Positions 1-7,207 of a DNA stretch of 64,000 nt are shown piece by piece. A program made the translations under genes and the position numbers. Position 1 is the stretch's first letter, and each line of letters begins with the position of its first letter. The notes below the pieces were generated by a model. That model was given only the letters and a program-made list of their open reading frames with translations, was not told the DNA's origin and ran no database searches. Source of the stretch: DASUPK01 sp963736305 (GTDB lineage: Bacteria; Actinomycetota; Thermoleophilia; Solirubrobacterales; 70-9); NCBI GenBank assembly GCA_963736305.1, contig CAVTOD010000007.1:62001-126000 (forward strand), in the 5' to 3' direction.

Positions 1-329
1 AGCCGATGGAGGCGATCCCGTTCTGGGGCGCTCCCGTCTCGCAGGTCCCCGCGAGCCTGACCCAGCAGATCGAGGAGGAAGCCTCCAAGGCCGCCGCCGA
101 GGGAGCGGAACTGGCCAAGGCAGCCGGATTCGATGCCGAGTCGGGGGTCGCCGAGGGAGCGCCCGTCTGGAAGGCGATCGTCGAGGCCGCCGCGGGCAGG
201 GGCGCTTCGCTCATCGTGATGGGTTCCCACGGGCGCAGTGGCCTCGGCTACGTCGCGATGGGCAGCGTCGCGACCGCCGTGGCGCATCACGCGGAGATCC
301 CGGTGCTGATCTGCCGCCAGTCTCGCTAG
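1..329 (+). CDS. Universal stress protein (UspA family), C-terminal part
   Basis: The gene enters from beyond the left edge (reading frame starts at base 3) and ends with TAG. The visible C-terminal half has the signature of the ATP-binding UspA fold: the GSHGRSGLG loop followed by GSVATAVAHHAEIPVLI, matching the G-2x-G-9x-G(S/T) phosphate-binding pattern and the final beta strand of the family. Such cytoplasmic proteins bind ATP and help survival under stress. The stop codon shares the four bases CTAG with the stop of the convergent small membrane protein, so there is no intergenic space. The ATG at base 6 is probably internal, because the family is usually about 140-150 residues. Confidence 0.85.
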   Translation, partial: PMEAIPFWGAPVSQVPASLTQQIEEEASKAAAEGAELAKAAGFDAESGVAEGAPVWKAIVEAAAGRGASLIVMGSHGRSGLGYVAMGSVATAVAHHAEIPVLICRQSR

Positions 330-601
330 TCGTCGCCTGACTCGCCGCCGTCCCCGCCGGGGGCGCTGGGGCTCGGCACGGTGACCGTCGCGGTACGCGA
401 GGGGGTCGAGGTCGTGCTGGGTCGTGGCCGCTGAGGGGCCGGCTTCCCGAGGGCGGGGGAGAGGGATTGGCCCGCCGTCGGCGGCTCCGAGGAGATGCCG
501 ATGTCGGTATTGACCGCCCGGGTCGCCAGAAACGCGATCGCTGCGGCGACCAGCAGGCCGAGGAGCGCCAGAAGCGGCCAGCGCAGGGAGGAAGCGCTCA
601 C
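326..601 (-). CDS. Small single-pass membrane protein with Ser/Thr/Pro-rich tail
   Basis: This 91-residue protein starts at a GTG whose last bases overlap the stop of the upstream kinase (GTGA), so it is the third gene of the response regulator-kinase operon. It has one membrane segment near residues 6-27 (WPLLALLGLLVAAAIAFLA) and then a low-complexity tail rich in Pro, Ser and Thr, ending in Gly/Asp/Glu. A Pro/Ser/Thr-rich tail next to a sensor kinase suggests an exported accessory or wall-spanning protein. No family is recognised. Two similar small anchored proteins occur in the redox locus on the other side of the two-component genes. Confidence 0.6.
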   Translation of the reverse strand: MSASSLRWPLLALLGLLVAAAIAFLATRAVNTDIGISSEPPTAGQSLSPALGKPAPQRPRPSTTSTPSRTATVTVPSPSAPGGDGGESGDD

Positions 602-2001
602 CTGCCGCCCCCCGACTCGTCGGCCAGGGCTGGCACCTGTGGCAGCTCGAGGATCGCGCGGGCCCCGCCGTCCTCCCGGTTCTCCACCCTGACCGAGCCG
701 CCCCACTCGTTCGCCAGCTCGCGGGCGATCGAGAGGCCCAGGCCGGTTCCCTTGGTCCCGGAGCCGGCGCTGCCGCGATGGAAGCGCTCGAAGACCGCTT
801 CCTCCTCACTGCTCTTCAGTCCCGGGCCGCGGTCCAACACCTCGATGCGTCCGTGGGTGGCGGCGACCTCCACCTCCGCGCCCCGCGGGGAGTACTGGAT
901 CGCGTTCTCGATCAGGACATCGAGCGCGCGCTCGAAGTCCCCGCGTGCGCAGACGCAGCTGCCCGCATCGCCGGGTTCGCTCAGAGTGAGGCGGACCTCG
1001 GCCTCCGCGGCGGTTTTTCGCCAACGGTCCACGATCCGCCGCGTGGCCGTCCCGACGTCGAACTCCTCGACGGGGCTCTCGCGCTCGCCCGCCCGGCTCA
1101 GGATCAGCAGCTCATCGACGATCCGGGACAGCCGGTCGACCTCCCGGATCCCCATCTCCACTCCGGCGATTCGGTCGTCCCCCTCCGGGAGGGTGTCGCG
1201 AACCTCCTCGAGCTCGAGCCGGATTCCGGTCAGCGGCGTCCGCAGCTGGTGCGACGCGTCGGCGACGAACTCCTGCTGGCCGCGCAGCATCCGGGAGATG
1301 CGGGCCGTCATCCGGTTGAAGGAGCGAGCCAGGGATCGCTGCTCGCTGCTTCCCTCGACCAGCGCCTCCGTGCTCAGGTCGCCCTCCTCGACCTGCCGGG
1401 CGGTTTCCTCGAGCCTGCGAATGGGACGCGAGGTCTCGCGCGCGATCAGGGCGCCGGCGATCACGCCCAGCGCAAGGACCAAACCCCCGAGCAGGGTCAG
1501 GCTGACGATCGCCTTGCGGGTGGCGCGATGAACGGCGGCCACGCTCTGGGTGACGCGCACCACGCCGTCGATCCGGGTTCCATGCCTGACCGGCACGGCG
1601 GTGGCGAGGATCTGTTCGTTCAGCGTCTGGCTCTGCCTCGTCTCTTGCACCGTCCGGCCGTGGAGGGCCGCAGCGATCTCGGGACGGGAGGCGTAGCTGG
1701 CGCCGAGCTCGCGGCGGCCCGCGCTGTCGGCGACCACGCGTCCGGTCGCGTCGACGACGAGGACCCTGCCGCGCGCGCTCTCCGCCGAGTTGGCGACCAG
1801 GCGCTGGAGGGCGCGGGGCTGCCCAGCCTCGATCAGCTCCGGGGAGGTGGCGGCGACCAGATTCGCCTGGTTCTTCGCCTGCGCCTTCACCTCCGAGTCG
1901 ACGCGGTCGCCCAGGCTGACGCCCAGCGGGACGCCGAAGGCGATCAGCGCGAGGAGCAGCAGATACGCGACGGCGATCGTGAGTCGGGTTCGGAGGCTTA
2001 T
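598..2001 (-). CDS. Membrane sensor histidine kinase (HAMP-HisKA-HATPase)
   Basis: Layout from the proposed start: membrane helix 1 (about residues 8-28), an extracytoplasmic sensor of about 135 residues, helix 2 (about 164-187), HAMP, HisKA with DASHQLRTPL (phospho-acceptor His near 251), then HATPase_c with N-box IENA, DRGPGL and GTGLGLSIA. It should phosphorylate the response regulator just upstream. The first ordinary start codon is GTG at 1890, but that would remove helix 1. The frame is open upstream and encodes SLRTRLTIAVAYLLLLALIA, a typical kinase N-terminus. The only initiation point for it is an ATA at 2001-1999 overlapping the regulator's TAA, with GGAG 8 nt before it. I annotate from there. 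The domain call is firm and the start is inference. Confidence 0.85.
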   Translation of the reverse strand: MSLRTRLTIAVAYLLLLALIAFGVPLGVSLGDRVDSEVKAQAKNQANLVAATSPELIEAGQPRALQRLVANSAESARGRVLVVDATGRVVADSAGRRELGASYASRPEIAAALHGRTVQETRQSQTLNEQILATAVPVRHGTRIDGVVRVTQSVAAVHRATRKAIVSLTLLGGLVLALGVIAGALIARETSRPIRRLEETARQVEEGDLSTEALVEGSSEQRSLARSFNRMTARISRMLRGQQEFVADASHQLRTPLTGIRLELEEVRDTLPEGDDRIAGVEMGIREVDRLSRIVDELLILSRAGERESPVEEFDVGTATRRIVDRWRKTAAEAEVRLTLSEPGDAGSCVCARGDFERALDVLIENAIQYSPRGAEVEVAATHGRIEVLDRGPGLKSSEEEAVFERFHRGSAGSGTKGTGLGLSIARELANEWGGSVRVENREDGGARAILELPQVPALADESGGGR

Positions 2002-2711
2002 GAATCGGACTCCGGTTCGATCAGCCGAAAGCCGACCCCACGCACGGTCTCGACGAAACGGGGGTTGGCGCTGTCGTCGCCCAGCTTCTGGCGCAGCGTG
2101 CGCACGTGGACGTCGAGGGTCTTCGTGGATCCGAACCAGTTGACGTCCCAGACTCGCGACATCAGGTCCTCGCGGGTGACGACCTGCCCGGGATGGGCCA
2201 TGAGCTCGGCGAGCAGGTCGAACTCCTTCCGGGTGACCGCGACCGGCTCACCTGCGAGCTCGACCGACCTGGACGCCGGGTCGAGTCGCAGCTCTCCGAC
2301 CTCGATCGCCGCTTCGGGTGCCGAGGCTGTGCCACGCGCTCTCCGCAGCACGGCGCGGATGCGGGAGATCAGCTCCCGAGAGCTGAACGGCTTGACGACG
2401 TAGTCGTCCGCCCCCAGCTCCAAGCCCAGCACGCGGTCCATCTCGGTCCCGCGGGCCGTCAGCATCACGATCGGGACCTCGGAGCTCTTGCGGAGCGTGC
2501 GACAGACGTCCGACCCGTCGCCGTCGGGCAGGTTCAGGTCGAGGAGCACCAGGTCTGGGCTGAACTTCCCGGCGAGCTCGAGCGCCTCCGACGCGGTCTG
2601 GGCAACCACCGGCTCGAAGCCATTCCGTCGCAGTGCCTTCGAGAACGGCTCGAAGATCGCCGCCTCGTCCTCGACGAAGAGGATCTTCCTGGGTGGCAGC
2701 GCCTCGGCCAC
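1998..2711 (-). CDS. OmpR/PhoB-family response regulator
   Basis: This 237-residue protein has a receiver domain (acidic pocket E14-D15, phospho-acceptor D58 in LLDLNLPDG, T85, K107 in VVKPF) followed by a winged-helix trans_reg_C domain (VTRKEFDLLAELMAHPGQVV ... LDVHVRTLRQKLG ... VRGVGFRL). It is a DNA-binding transcription factor activated by the downstream kinase. The GTG at 2711 fits the usual length; a TACATT box ends 6 nt before it, so the message may be leaderless. It is divergent from the redox locus beginning at 2852, with 140 nt between, so control of that locus is plausible but not shown. Confidence 0.9.
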   Translation of the reverse strand: MAEALPPRKILFVEDEAAIFEPFSKALRRNGFEPVVAQTASEALELAGKFSPDLVLLDLNLPDGDGSDVCRTLRKSSEVPIVMLTARGTEMDRVLGLELGADDYVVKPFSSRELISRIRAVLRRARGTASAPEAAIEVGELRLDPASRSVELAGEPVAVTRKEFDLLAELMAHPGQVVTREDLMSRVWDVNWFGSTKTLDVHVRTLRQKLGDDSANPRFVETVRGVGFRLIEPESDS

Positions 2712-2717
2712 CGGCCA

Positions 2718-2723
2718 AATGTA
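2718..2723 (-). promoter_or_regulatory. Putative -10 box of the two-component operon
   Basis: TACATT on the minus strand ends 6 nt before the GTG of the response regulator. No good Shine-Dalgarno sequence is visible, which fits leaderless initiation. Confidence 0.5.
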
Positions 2724-2851
2724 ACGCCGCCACCCGCCGCTCCCGGCCGGGACCCGGATTCTTTCCCCTCGCTTTACCTGGATTTCTCCGGCCCGTAAGC
2801 AGCCGCGCCCGACACTCGCGCTCCAACCCTCAGGTGAAGGAGCAGATGCTG

Positions 2852-3256
2852 ATGAACGACTGGAGAACCAAGATCGCCGTGCTGGCGGTCGTCCTCGGGC
2901 TCGGGGGCCTCGGCGGCTACGCGATGAGCGCCAACCGCCGTGCCGCCGATCCGGCGGCGGCCACCCCCACCGTCCCAACGACCCAGGTGATCAGGCGCAC
3001 GGTGCACAAGAAGCCGAAGCACCAGCGCTCGGCCGGCAGCAATCCCGGTGCGACCGCGGCACGCAGCCTCACGAGTACGCCCGTCTCGAGCGGATCGAGC
3101 GGTTCCTCTTCCTCGAGCCCTCCGGTTTCAACCGGCAGCAGTGGCTCCGGTGGAGGCGGCGGCGCCGTCCACACCGGCAGCAGCGGCTCCGGCGGCGGTG
3201 GCGAGAGCGAGGGCGGCGGTGGCGAGCACGAGGGCGGCGGCGAGGGCGGCGACTGA
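2852..3256 (+). CDS. Small exported Ser/Gly-rich protein
   Basis: This 134-residue protein is preceded by AAGGAG nine nt before the ATG at 2852. The N-terminus is a signal peptide or anchor (TKIAVLAVVLGLGGLGGYAM, about residues 6-25). A Lys/Arg/His stretch follows (VHKKPKHQR), then a low-complexity region of Ser, Gly and Glu ending in GGGEHEGGGEGGD. It contains one NPGATAA segment. No domain is recognised. It is the first gene of the plus-strand redox locus, which suggests an extracytoplasmic job, perhaps as a carrier or scaffold. ATG 2846 is an alternative start but lies too close to the ribosome site. Confidence 0.6.
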   Translation: MNDWRTKIAVLAVVLGLGGLGGYAMSANRRAADPAAATPTVPTTQVIRRTVHKKPKHQRSAGSNPGATAARSLTSTPVSSGSSGSSSSSPPVSTGSSGSGGGGGAVHTGSSGSGGGGESEGGGGEHEGGGEGGD

Positions 3257-3355
3257 TTCGCGGCTTTCCCGTCTCTTTGCCCGGGCTTCTCAGGCCATTT
3301 GGGGGCCGAACCGCACACTGGTTCGGCAACTCAGAGGAGTCAAAGGAGACACCAG

Positions 3356-3604
3356 ATGAGCGCAATCAGAAAGAGAATCGCGGCGGGCGCCGTCGTCCTG
3401 GCCCTTGGTGGCCTCGGCGGTGTCGCCTGGGCCAACAACCCGGCGGCTCAGCACGCAACGCCCGCCGCGATCGTCTCCACGAACCACGGCGGATCCACCA
3501 CGCGCCCCGTCTCAACCGGGACGAGCGGAGCCGTCGCAACCCCCGCGGTCAGCACCCAGCCCTTCCCGGGCGCGACCTCGGTCGGAGGCCGGCGCGATGA
3601 CTAG
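3356..3604 (+). CDS. Small exported protein, paralogue-like of the preceding gene
   Basis: This 82-residue protein starts at ATG 3356 with AAAGGAGA upstream. Its N-terminus (RKRIAAGAVVLALGGLGGVAWA) closely resembles that of the preceding gene and looks like a cleavable signal peptide ending near AWA. The mature part is short and rich in Thr, Ser, Ala and Pro, with PFPGATS near the C-terminus. The GAT core is shared with the preceding protein. The stop overlaps the next start by 8 nt, so translation is coupled. Function is unknown. Confidence 0.6.
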   Translation: MSAIRKRIAAGAVVLALGGLGGVAWANNPAAQHATPAAIVSTNHGGSTTRPVSTGTSGAVATPAVSTQPFPGATSVGGRRDD

Positions 3605-3800
3605 GCGCCGGCCTCGCGCATGGCCGACCGTGACCGGCGCCCTGGCGCTGTTCGCCGTCGTCTTCCAGCTGCTCGTCTTCCAGGCCACGGCACCGGCGGG
3701 CTCCACGCTGGCGTCAGCGACCGGTGGAAAGACCAAGCCCGCCGCTCACGCCGTCGCTCCTTCGCCGCAACCCGCCCCGGTGGTGACCTCGACCTCATGA
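3597..3800 (+). CDS. Small membrane-anchored protein with C-terminal VTSTS
   Basis: This 67-residue protein has a basic N-terminus (MTRRRPRAW), one membrane segment (about residues 12-31, ALALFAVVFQLLVFQA) and a Pro/Ala/Ser tail ending PAPVVTSTS. It overlaps both neighbours: its ATG lies inside the end of the previous gene and its TGA overlaps the ATG of the di-heme membrane protein. A clear paralogue is found at 5879, with the same WPT...A...FAV.F..L..Q pattern and a PAPVTSSTS end, also coupled to a redox gene. The repeated association suggests an assembly or electron-transfer partner; this is inference. Confidence 0.6.
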   Translation: MTRRRPRAWPTVTGALALFAVVFQLLVFQATAPAGSTLASATGGKTKPAAHAVAPSPQPAPVVTSTS

Positions 3801-4462
3801 ACGCCAATCAGACACTCGCCCAGCACGGCTGGTGGATCGCCAGCCGAGCGTCCGGCATCGTCGCGCTGGCCCTAGTCACGATCTCCGTCGGCATCGGGCT
3901 GGCGATGGCGGGCAAGTTCGCCAAGAAGCCCGGCGCCAACCGCACGCTGGTCGCGATCCACGAGCAGACGGCCCTTGCGGGGCTGATCGCGATCGCGGTG
4001 CACGGGCTCACACTGCTCGGCGATCCGTGGCTGAACCCCGGCCTCTCAGGAATCGTCGTCCCCTTCACCATGGCCTACAAGACGTTCTTCACGGGCCTTG
4101 GCATCGTCGGAGGGTGGCTGGCGGGCCTGCTCGGACTGAGCTTCTACGTCCGCCGCCGTATCGGGCCGGCCTTCTGGCGGAAGGCGCACCGCGCGACGAT
4201 CTTCGTCTACGTCCTCGGCGTGATCCACACGCTGGGTGCCGGGACGGACGCATCGAGCCCCTGGCTCTACTGGCCGATCGCCCTCACCGCCCCCGCCATC
4301 GGCGCCATGTTCACGGCCCGGGTGGCGCACGGAATCCGCAAGGGGCGCGAGCGCGAGCGGGCGGCGGCCGAGCGGCGTCGAGAGCGACGTCGCCCGGCGC
4401 GTCCCCGCCCGGCGCATCCCCACCCGGCGCTTTCCGGGGCGATGGCCGAGGAGTCCGCATGA
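3797..4462 (+). CDS. Ferric-reductase-like di-heme transmembrane protein
   Basis: This 221-residue protein has about five to six hydrophobic helices and four histidines in helices placed as two pairs (H55, H69, H131, H144), the arrangement that holds two b hemes in the ferric reductase-like/MsrQ-type domain (KAHRATIFVYVLGVIHTLG is typical). It probably moves electrons across the membrane. It lacks a fused FAD/NAD domain; the reductase and ferredoxin downstream may supply that role. The C-terminus is highly basic and Arg/Pro-rich (cytoplasmic tail). ATG 3797 overlaps the previous stop (ATGA). Confidence 0.8.
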   Translation: MNANQTLAQHGWWIASRASGIVALALVTISVGIGLAMAGKFAKKPGANRTLVAIHEQTALAGLIAIAVHGLTLLGDPWLNPGLSGIVVPFTMAYKTFFTGLGIVGGWLAGLLGLSFYVRRRIGPAFWRKAHRATIFVYVLGVIHTLGAGTDASSPWLYWPIALTAPAIGAMFTARVAHGIRKGRERERAAAERRRERRRPARPRPAHPHPALSGAMAEESA

Positions 4463-4488
4463 GCCACAACAACGCGAAAGGAACCGAG

Positions 4489-5679
4489 ATGAAGGACCGA
4501 GGAGTGGTGATCGTTGGCGGAGGACTCGCCTCGCAGCGCTGCGCGGAGACCCTGCGCCGGCGCGGCTACTACGAGGGCCGCATCCGGATGGTCTGCGGCG
4601 AGCCCGAGCGGCCGTATGACCGCCCGCCGCTCTCGAAGGACCACCTGGCCGGCGAGCTGGCCGACGAGGAGGTCGCCTTCCGGCCGCCGTCCTGGTACGG
4701 CGACAACCGGGTCGAGCTGATCACCGGGCGAGAGGCGAAACGGCTGGACGCGAAGCGCCGCCGGATCGAGCTCGACGACGGCAGCGAGCTCTTCTACGAA
4801 AATCTCGTCGTGGCCACCGGTGCGGCTGCTCGACGCCTGCCCCCGCTCGAGGGCTACTCCAACGTCCACTACCTGCGCACGCTCGCCGATGCCCGGCGGC
4901 TGCGCCAGGAGCTTCGCGAAGGCGCCCGCCTGGCGGTCGTCGGCGCGGGCTTCATCGGCCAGGAGGTCGCCTCCACCGCACGCGCCGCCGGCGCCGAGGT
5001 CACGATCGTCGAGGCGCTGCCCGCCCCTCTCACGGGCATCCTCGGCGAGGAGGTCGGCCTCTGGCTGATGAAGATGCACGACGAAGAGGGCGTCGACGTC
5101 CGGCTCGGCACGAAGCTCGAGGGCGCCCGCGGCAACGGCGCGGTCGAGGAGCTCGTGCTCGACAGGGGCGAGCCTCTGGAGTGCGACGCGGTCGTCGTCG
5201 GCATCGGCGTCGCACCGGCCGCCGAGTGGCTTGCGGGCAGCGGGCTCGAGACCGACGGCGTGCTCACCGACCAGGCGGGCCGGACGTCGGTGCCTGGCAT
5301 CTGGGCGGCTGGCGACGTCGCACGCAGCTTCGACCACCGGCACGGCGAGCACCGCCGCACCGAGCATTGGGACGCCGCCGCCCGCCAGGGGATGGCGGTT
5401 GCGAGGGCGATCGCGGGCGATCAGCCGGATCCTCATCCGCTGCCGAGCTTCTGGAGCGACCAGTACGGGCTCCGCATCCAGTACGTCGGGCACGCCGAGG
5501 GGGCTGAAGCCACCACGGTCGAGGGAAAGCCCGGCGACCGGGACTTCACGGTCGTCTACACGCGTGAGGAGCAGCCCGTCGGCGCTCTCGTGGTCGATAG
5601 GCCGCGGGACTTCGCCCGCCTGCGCAAGGAGATCGAACGGACTTACGACCAACAGACAGATCGAAAGGAGCAACGATGA
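4489..5679 (+). CDS. FAD-dependent NAD(P)H-ferredoxin reductase (rhodocoxin/putidaredoxin reductase type)
   Basis: This 396-residue protein has two Rossmann folds: FAD-binding VVIVGGGLASQRCAETLRRRG at the N-terminus and NAD(P)H-binding AVVGAGFIGQEVA near residue 150. It also has the PGIWAAGDVA motif and the C-terminal reductase domain (FWSDQYGLRIQYVGHA). This family passes electrons from NAD(P)H to a small ferredoxin, and a ferredoxin gene follows with a 4-nt overlap. The start at ATG 4489 is supported by AAAGGA 6 nt upstream; an ATG at 4459 overlapping the previous stop is less likely. No P450 is nearby, so the electrons may serve the di-heme protein or the flavinylation system. Confidence 0.88.
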   Translation: MKDRGVVIVGGGLASQRCAETLRRRGYYEGRIRMVCGEPERPYDRPPLSKDHLAGELADEEVAFRPPSWYGDNRVELITGREAKRLDAKRRRIELDDGSELFYENLVVATGAAARRLPPLEGYSNVHYLRTLADARRLRQELREGARLAVVGAGFIGQEVASTARAAGAEVTIVEALPAPLTGILGEEVGLWLMKMHDEEGVDVRLGTKLEGARGNGAVEELVLDRGEPLECDAVVVGIGVAPAAEWLAGSGLETDGVLTDQAGRTSVPGIWAAGDVARSFDHRHGEHRRTEHWDAAARQGMAVARAIAGDQPDPHPLPSFWSDQYGLRIQYVGHAEGAEATTVEGKPGDRDFTVVYTREEQPVGALVVDRPRDFARLRKEIERTYDQQTDRKEQR

Positions 5680-5882
5680 GCTACATCCCCACGATCGACC
5701 GCAGCGCCTGCAGCGCTCACGGCGACTGCGTCGACATCGCACCCGAGGTCTTCGAGCTGGGTGACGTCGCCGAGGTGATCGGCACCGGCCCGGACAAGAA
5801 GATCCTCAAGGCCGCGAAGGCCTGTCCCGCACTGGCCATCGAGGTCGTCGACTCCGAGACCGGCGAGGTGGTCTACCCGTGA
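5676..5882 (+). CDS. [3Fe-4S]-type small ferredoxin
   Basis: This 68-residue protein has the pattern C12-S-A-H15-G-D-C18 ... C49-P. The second cysteine of a normal [4Fe-4S] motif is replaced by His, the hallmark of the bacterial ferredoxins that serve P450-type systems and carry a [3Fe-4S] (or His-ligated [4Fe-4S]) cluster. The ATG overlaps the stop of the reductase, so the two are made together and should form an electron-transfer pair. It is cytoplasmic, with no signal peptide. Confidence 0.88.
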   Translation: MSYIPTIDRSACSAHGDCVDIAPEVFELGDVAEVIGTGPDKKILKAAKACPALAIEVVDSETGEVVYP

Positions 5883-6160
5883 CGGCCCGTGGGCGGAGCA
5901 GGCTGGCGGTGTGGCCCACCTTGCTGGTTGCGTTGGCCTGCTTCGCCGTCACCTTCGAGTTCCTGGCTCTGCAGCTGCAGTCGGGTCGCGACCCCGCCCT
6001 CAAGGCGGCCGCGGCGCCGGCCCCTGCGAAGGTGCGGCCGCGCCGCAAGATCATCATCACCCGGGTCGTGCAGGCCGGACCGACCCAGGCCTCCCAGGTC
6101 AGCTCCAGCTCCGGGACCTCGGTGAGCGCCCCCGCCCCCGTGACGAGCTCGACCTCATGA
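5879..6160 (+). CDS. Small membrane-anchored protein with C-terminal VTSSTS
   Basis: This 93-residue protein starts at GTG overlapping the ferredoxin stop (GTGA). It has one membrane segment (VWPTLLVALACFAVTFEFLAL), then an Ala/Pro stretch, a basic segment (KVRPRRKIIITRVVQ) and a Ser-rich tail ending PAPVTSSTS. It is a paralogue of the 3597-3800 protein. As with that copy, the next gene (apbE) starts at an ATG overlapping its stop. Function is unknown, but its place between ferredoxin and flavin transferase suggests a membrane-associated redox role. Confidence 0.6.
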   Translation: MTARGRSRLAVWPTLLVALACFAVTFEFLALQLQSGRDPALKAAAAPAPAKVRPRRKIIITRVVQAGPTQASQVSSSSGTSVSAPAPVTSSTS

Positions 6161-7146
6161 GCTACTACGACCTCACCTTCGACTCGATGGGCTGCGAGGT
6201 CCGCCTGCTGATCGGCGATCCACTGCCAGGATCTCCGCCCGCCGCGGAGGCCGCCGAGCGCGAGCGGAGGTTCATCGAGCTCTACGACCACGCCCTCTCC
6301 CGCTTCAAGGAGGACAGCGAGCTGACCTCCCTCAACGAGGACCCGCGCGAGGTGGTGCCGGCCTCTCCGCTGCTGTGCCAGGCCATAGATGCCGGGCTCT
6401 GGGCGGCTGAGCGAAGCGGCGGGCTGGTCGATCCGACGCTCGGCGGAGCAATCGTTTCGGCCGGTTACCGAGATTCCCGTGCCGGGGTGACGCCCGAGCC
6501 GCTCGCTGAAGCGCTCGCGCACGCCCCGGCCAGACGGGCGGCCAGTCCGCGCGCTGAGGGCGAGTGGCGCTCGATCGCGGTCGACGATCTCGCCGGGACC
6601 GTGCGACGGCCTCCCGGCTTGATCTTCGACACCGGTGGCAGCGGCAAGGGGCTTGCCGCCGACCTCGTCGCCGCGCGACTGCGCAGCTACTCGCGGTTCG
6701 TCGTCGACTGTGGCGGAGATGTTCGCGTGGGCGGGTTCGGCGCGAAGCTCGATCCGTTCGCCGTTCACGCTCGCCACCCGATCGACGATGAGCCCGCGGC
6801 GATCTTCGATGTTGCCGAAGGCGGGATTGCGACCTCCGGACTCGACATTCGGCTCTGGCGCCGCGAGGACGGCTCGTTCGCCCATCACCTACTCGACCCG
6901 AGCACCGGTCAGCCCGCCTGGACGGGGCTGGTCGGCGTCACGGCCCTCGGCCGGAGTGCGCTCGAGGCCGAGACCCTCTCCAAGGCCGCGCTGCTCAGCG
7001 GCCCCGAGCACGGCCGCGAGCTGATCTCGGCGTTCGGTGGGATGCTCGTCCACGACGACGGCCGCGTCGAGATCTCGGGACCGGTTGAGCCCAGGCTCGT
7101 GGGCCGGCGCAGCGGCGTGGTCGGCATTCCCACTCTCGCCGCCTGA
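6157..7146 (+). CDS. apbE: ApbE-like FAD:protein FMN transferase
   Basis: This 329-residue protein has ApbE hallmarks: SMGCEV at the start, FDTGGSGKG (157-165, the flavin/Mg site), CGGDVRVGG, GGIATSG (222-228) and HHLLDPSTGQP (243-253). The enzyme moves FMN from FAD onto a Thr of an acceptor protein, usually in a Dxx(S/T)GAT motif. No canonical FMN-binding-domain acceptor is encoded in this window; two small exported proteins upstream carry a PGAT sequence instead. No clear signal peptide or lipobox is seen. The ATG overlaps the stop of the small anchored protein before it, making it the last gene of the locus. Confidence 0.9.
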   Translation: MSYYDLTFDSMGCEVRLLIGDPLPGSPPAAEAAERERRFIELYDHALSRFKEDSELTSLNEDPREVVPASPLLCQAIDAGLWAAERSGGLVDPTLGGAIVSAGYRDSRAGVTPEPLAEALAHAPARRAASPRAEGEWRSIAVDDLAGTVRRPPGLIFDTGGSGKGLAADLVAARLRSYSRFVVDCGGDVRVGGFGAKLDPFAVHARHPIDDEPAAIFDVAEGGIATSGLDIRLWRREDGSFAHHLLDPSTGQPAWTGLVGVTALGRSALEAETLSKAALLSGPEHGRELISAFGGMLVHDDGRVEISGPVEPRLVGRRSGVVGIPTLAA

Positions 7147-7207
7147 TCCCGATCGGTTCTGCCTCCTGACCCGACACCTGCGAACCTAGGGTCCTTCCCC
7201 GGGCCCG

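Noticed and set aside
467..2403. Long plus-strand frames (up to 541 codons) opposite the kinase and regulator
   Set aside because: They are Arg/Pro/Ser-rich antisense frames typical of high-GC DNA and have no family features; the minus-strand two-component genes explain the region.
3356..3604. TSGAVAT in the 82-residue protein as an ApbE flavinylation site
   Set aside because: The acceptor Thr position is Val and no upstream Asp is present; PGATS in the same protein is the closer, though still imperfect, match.
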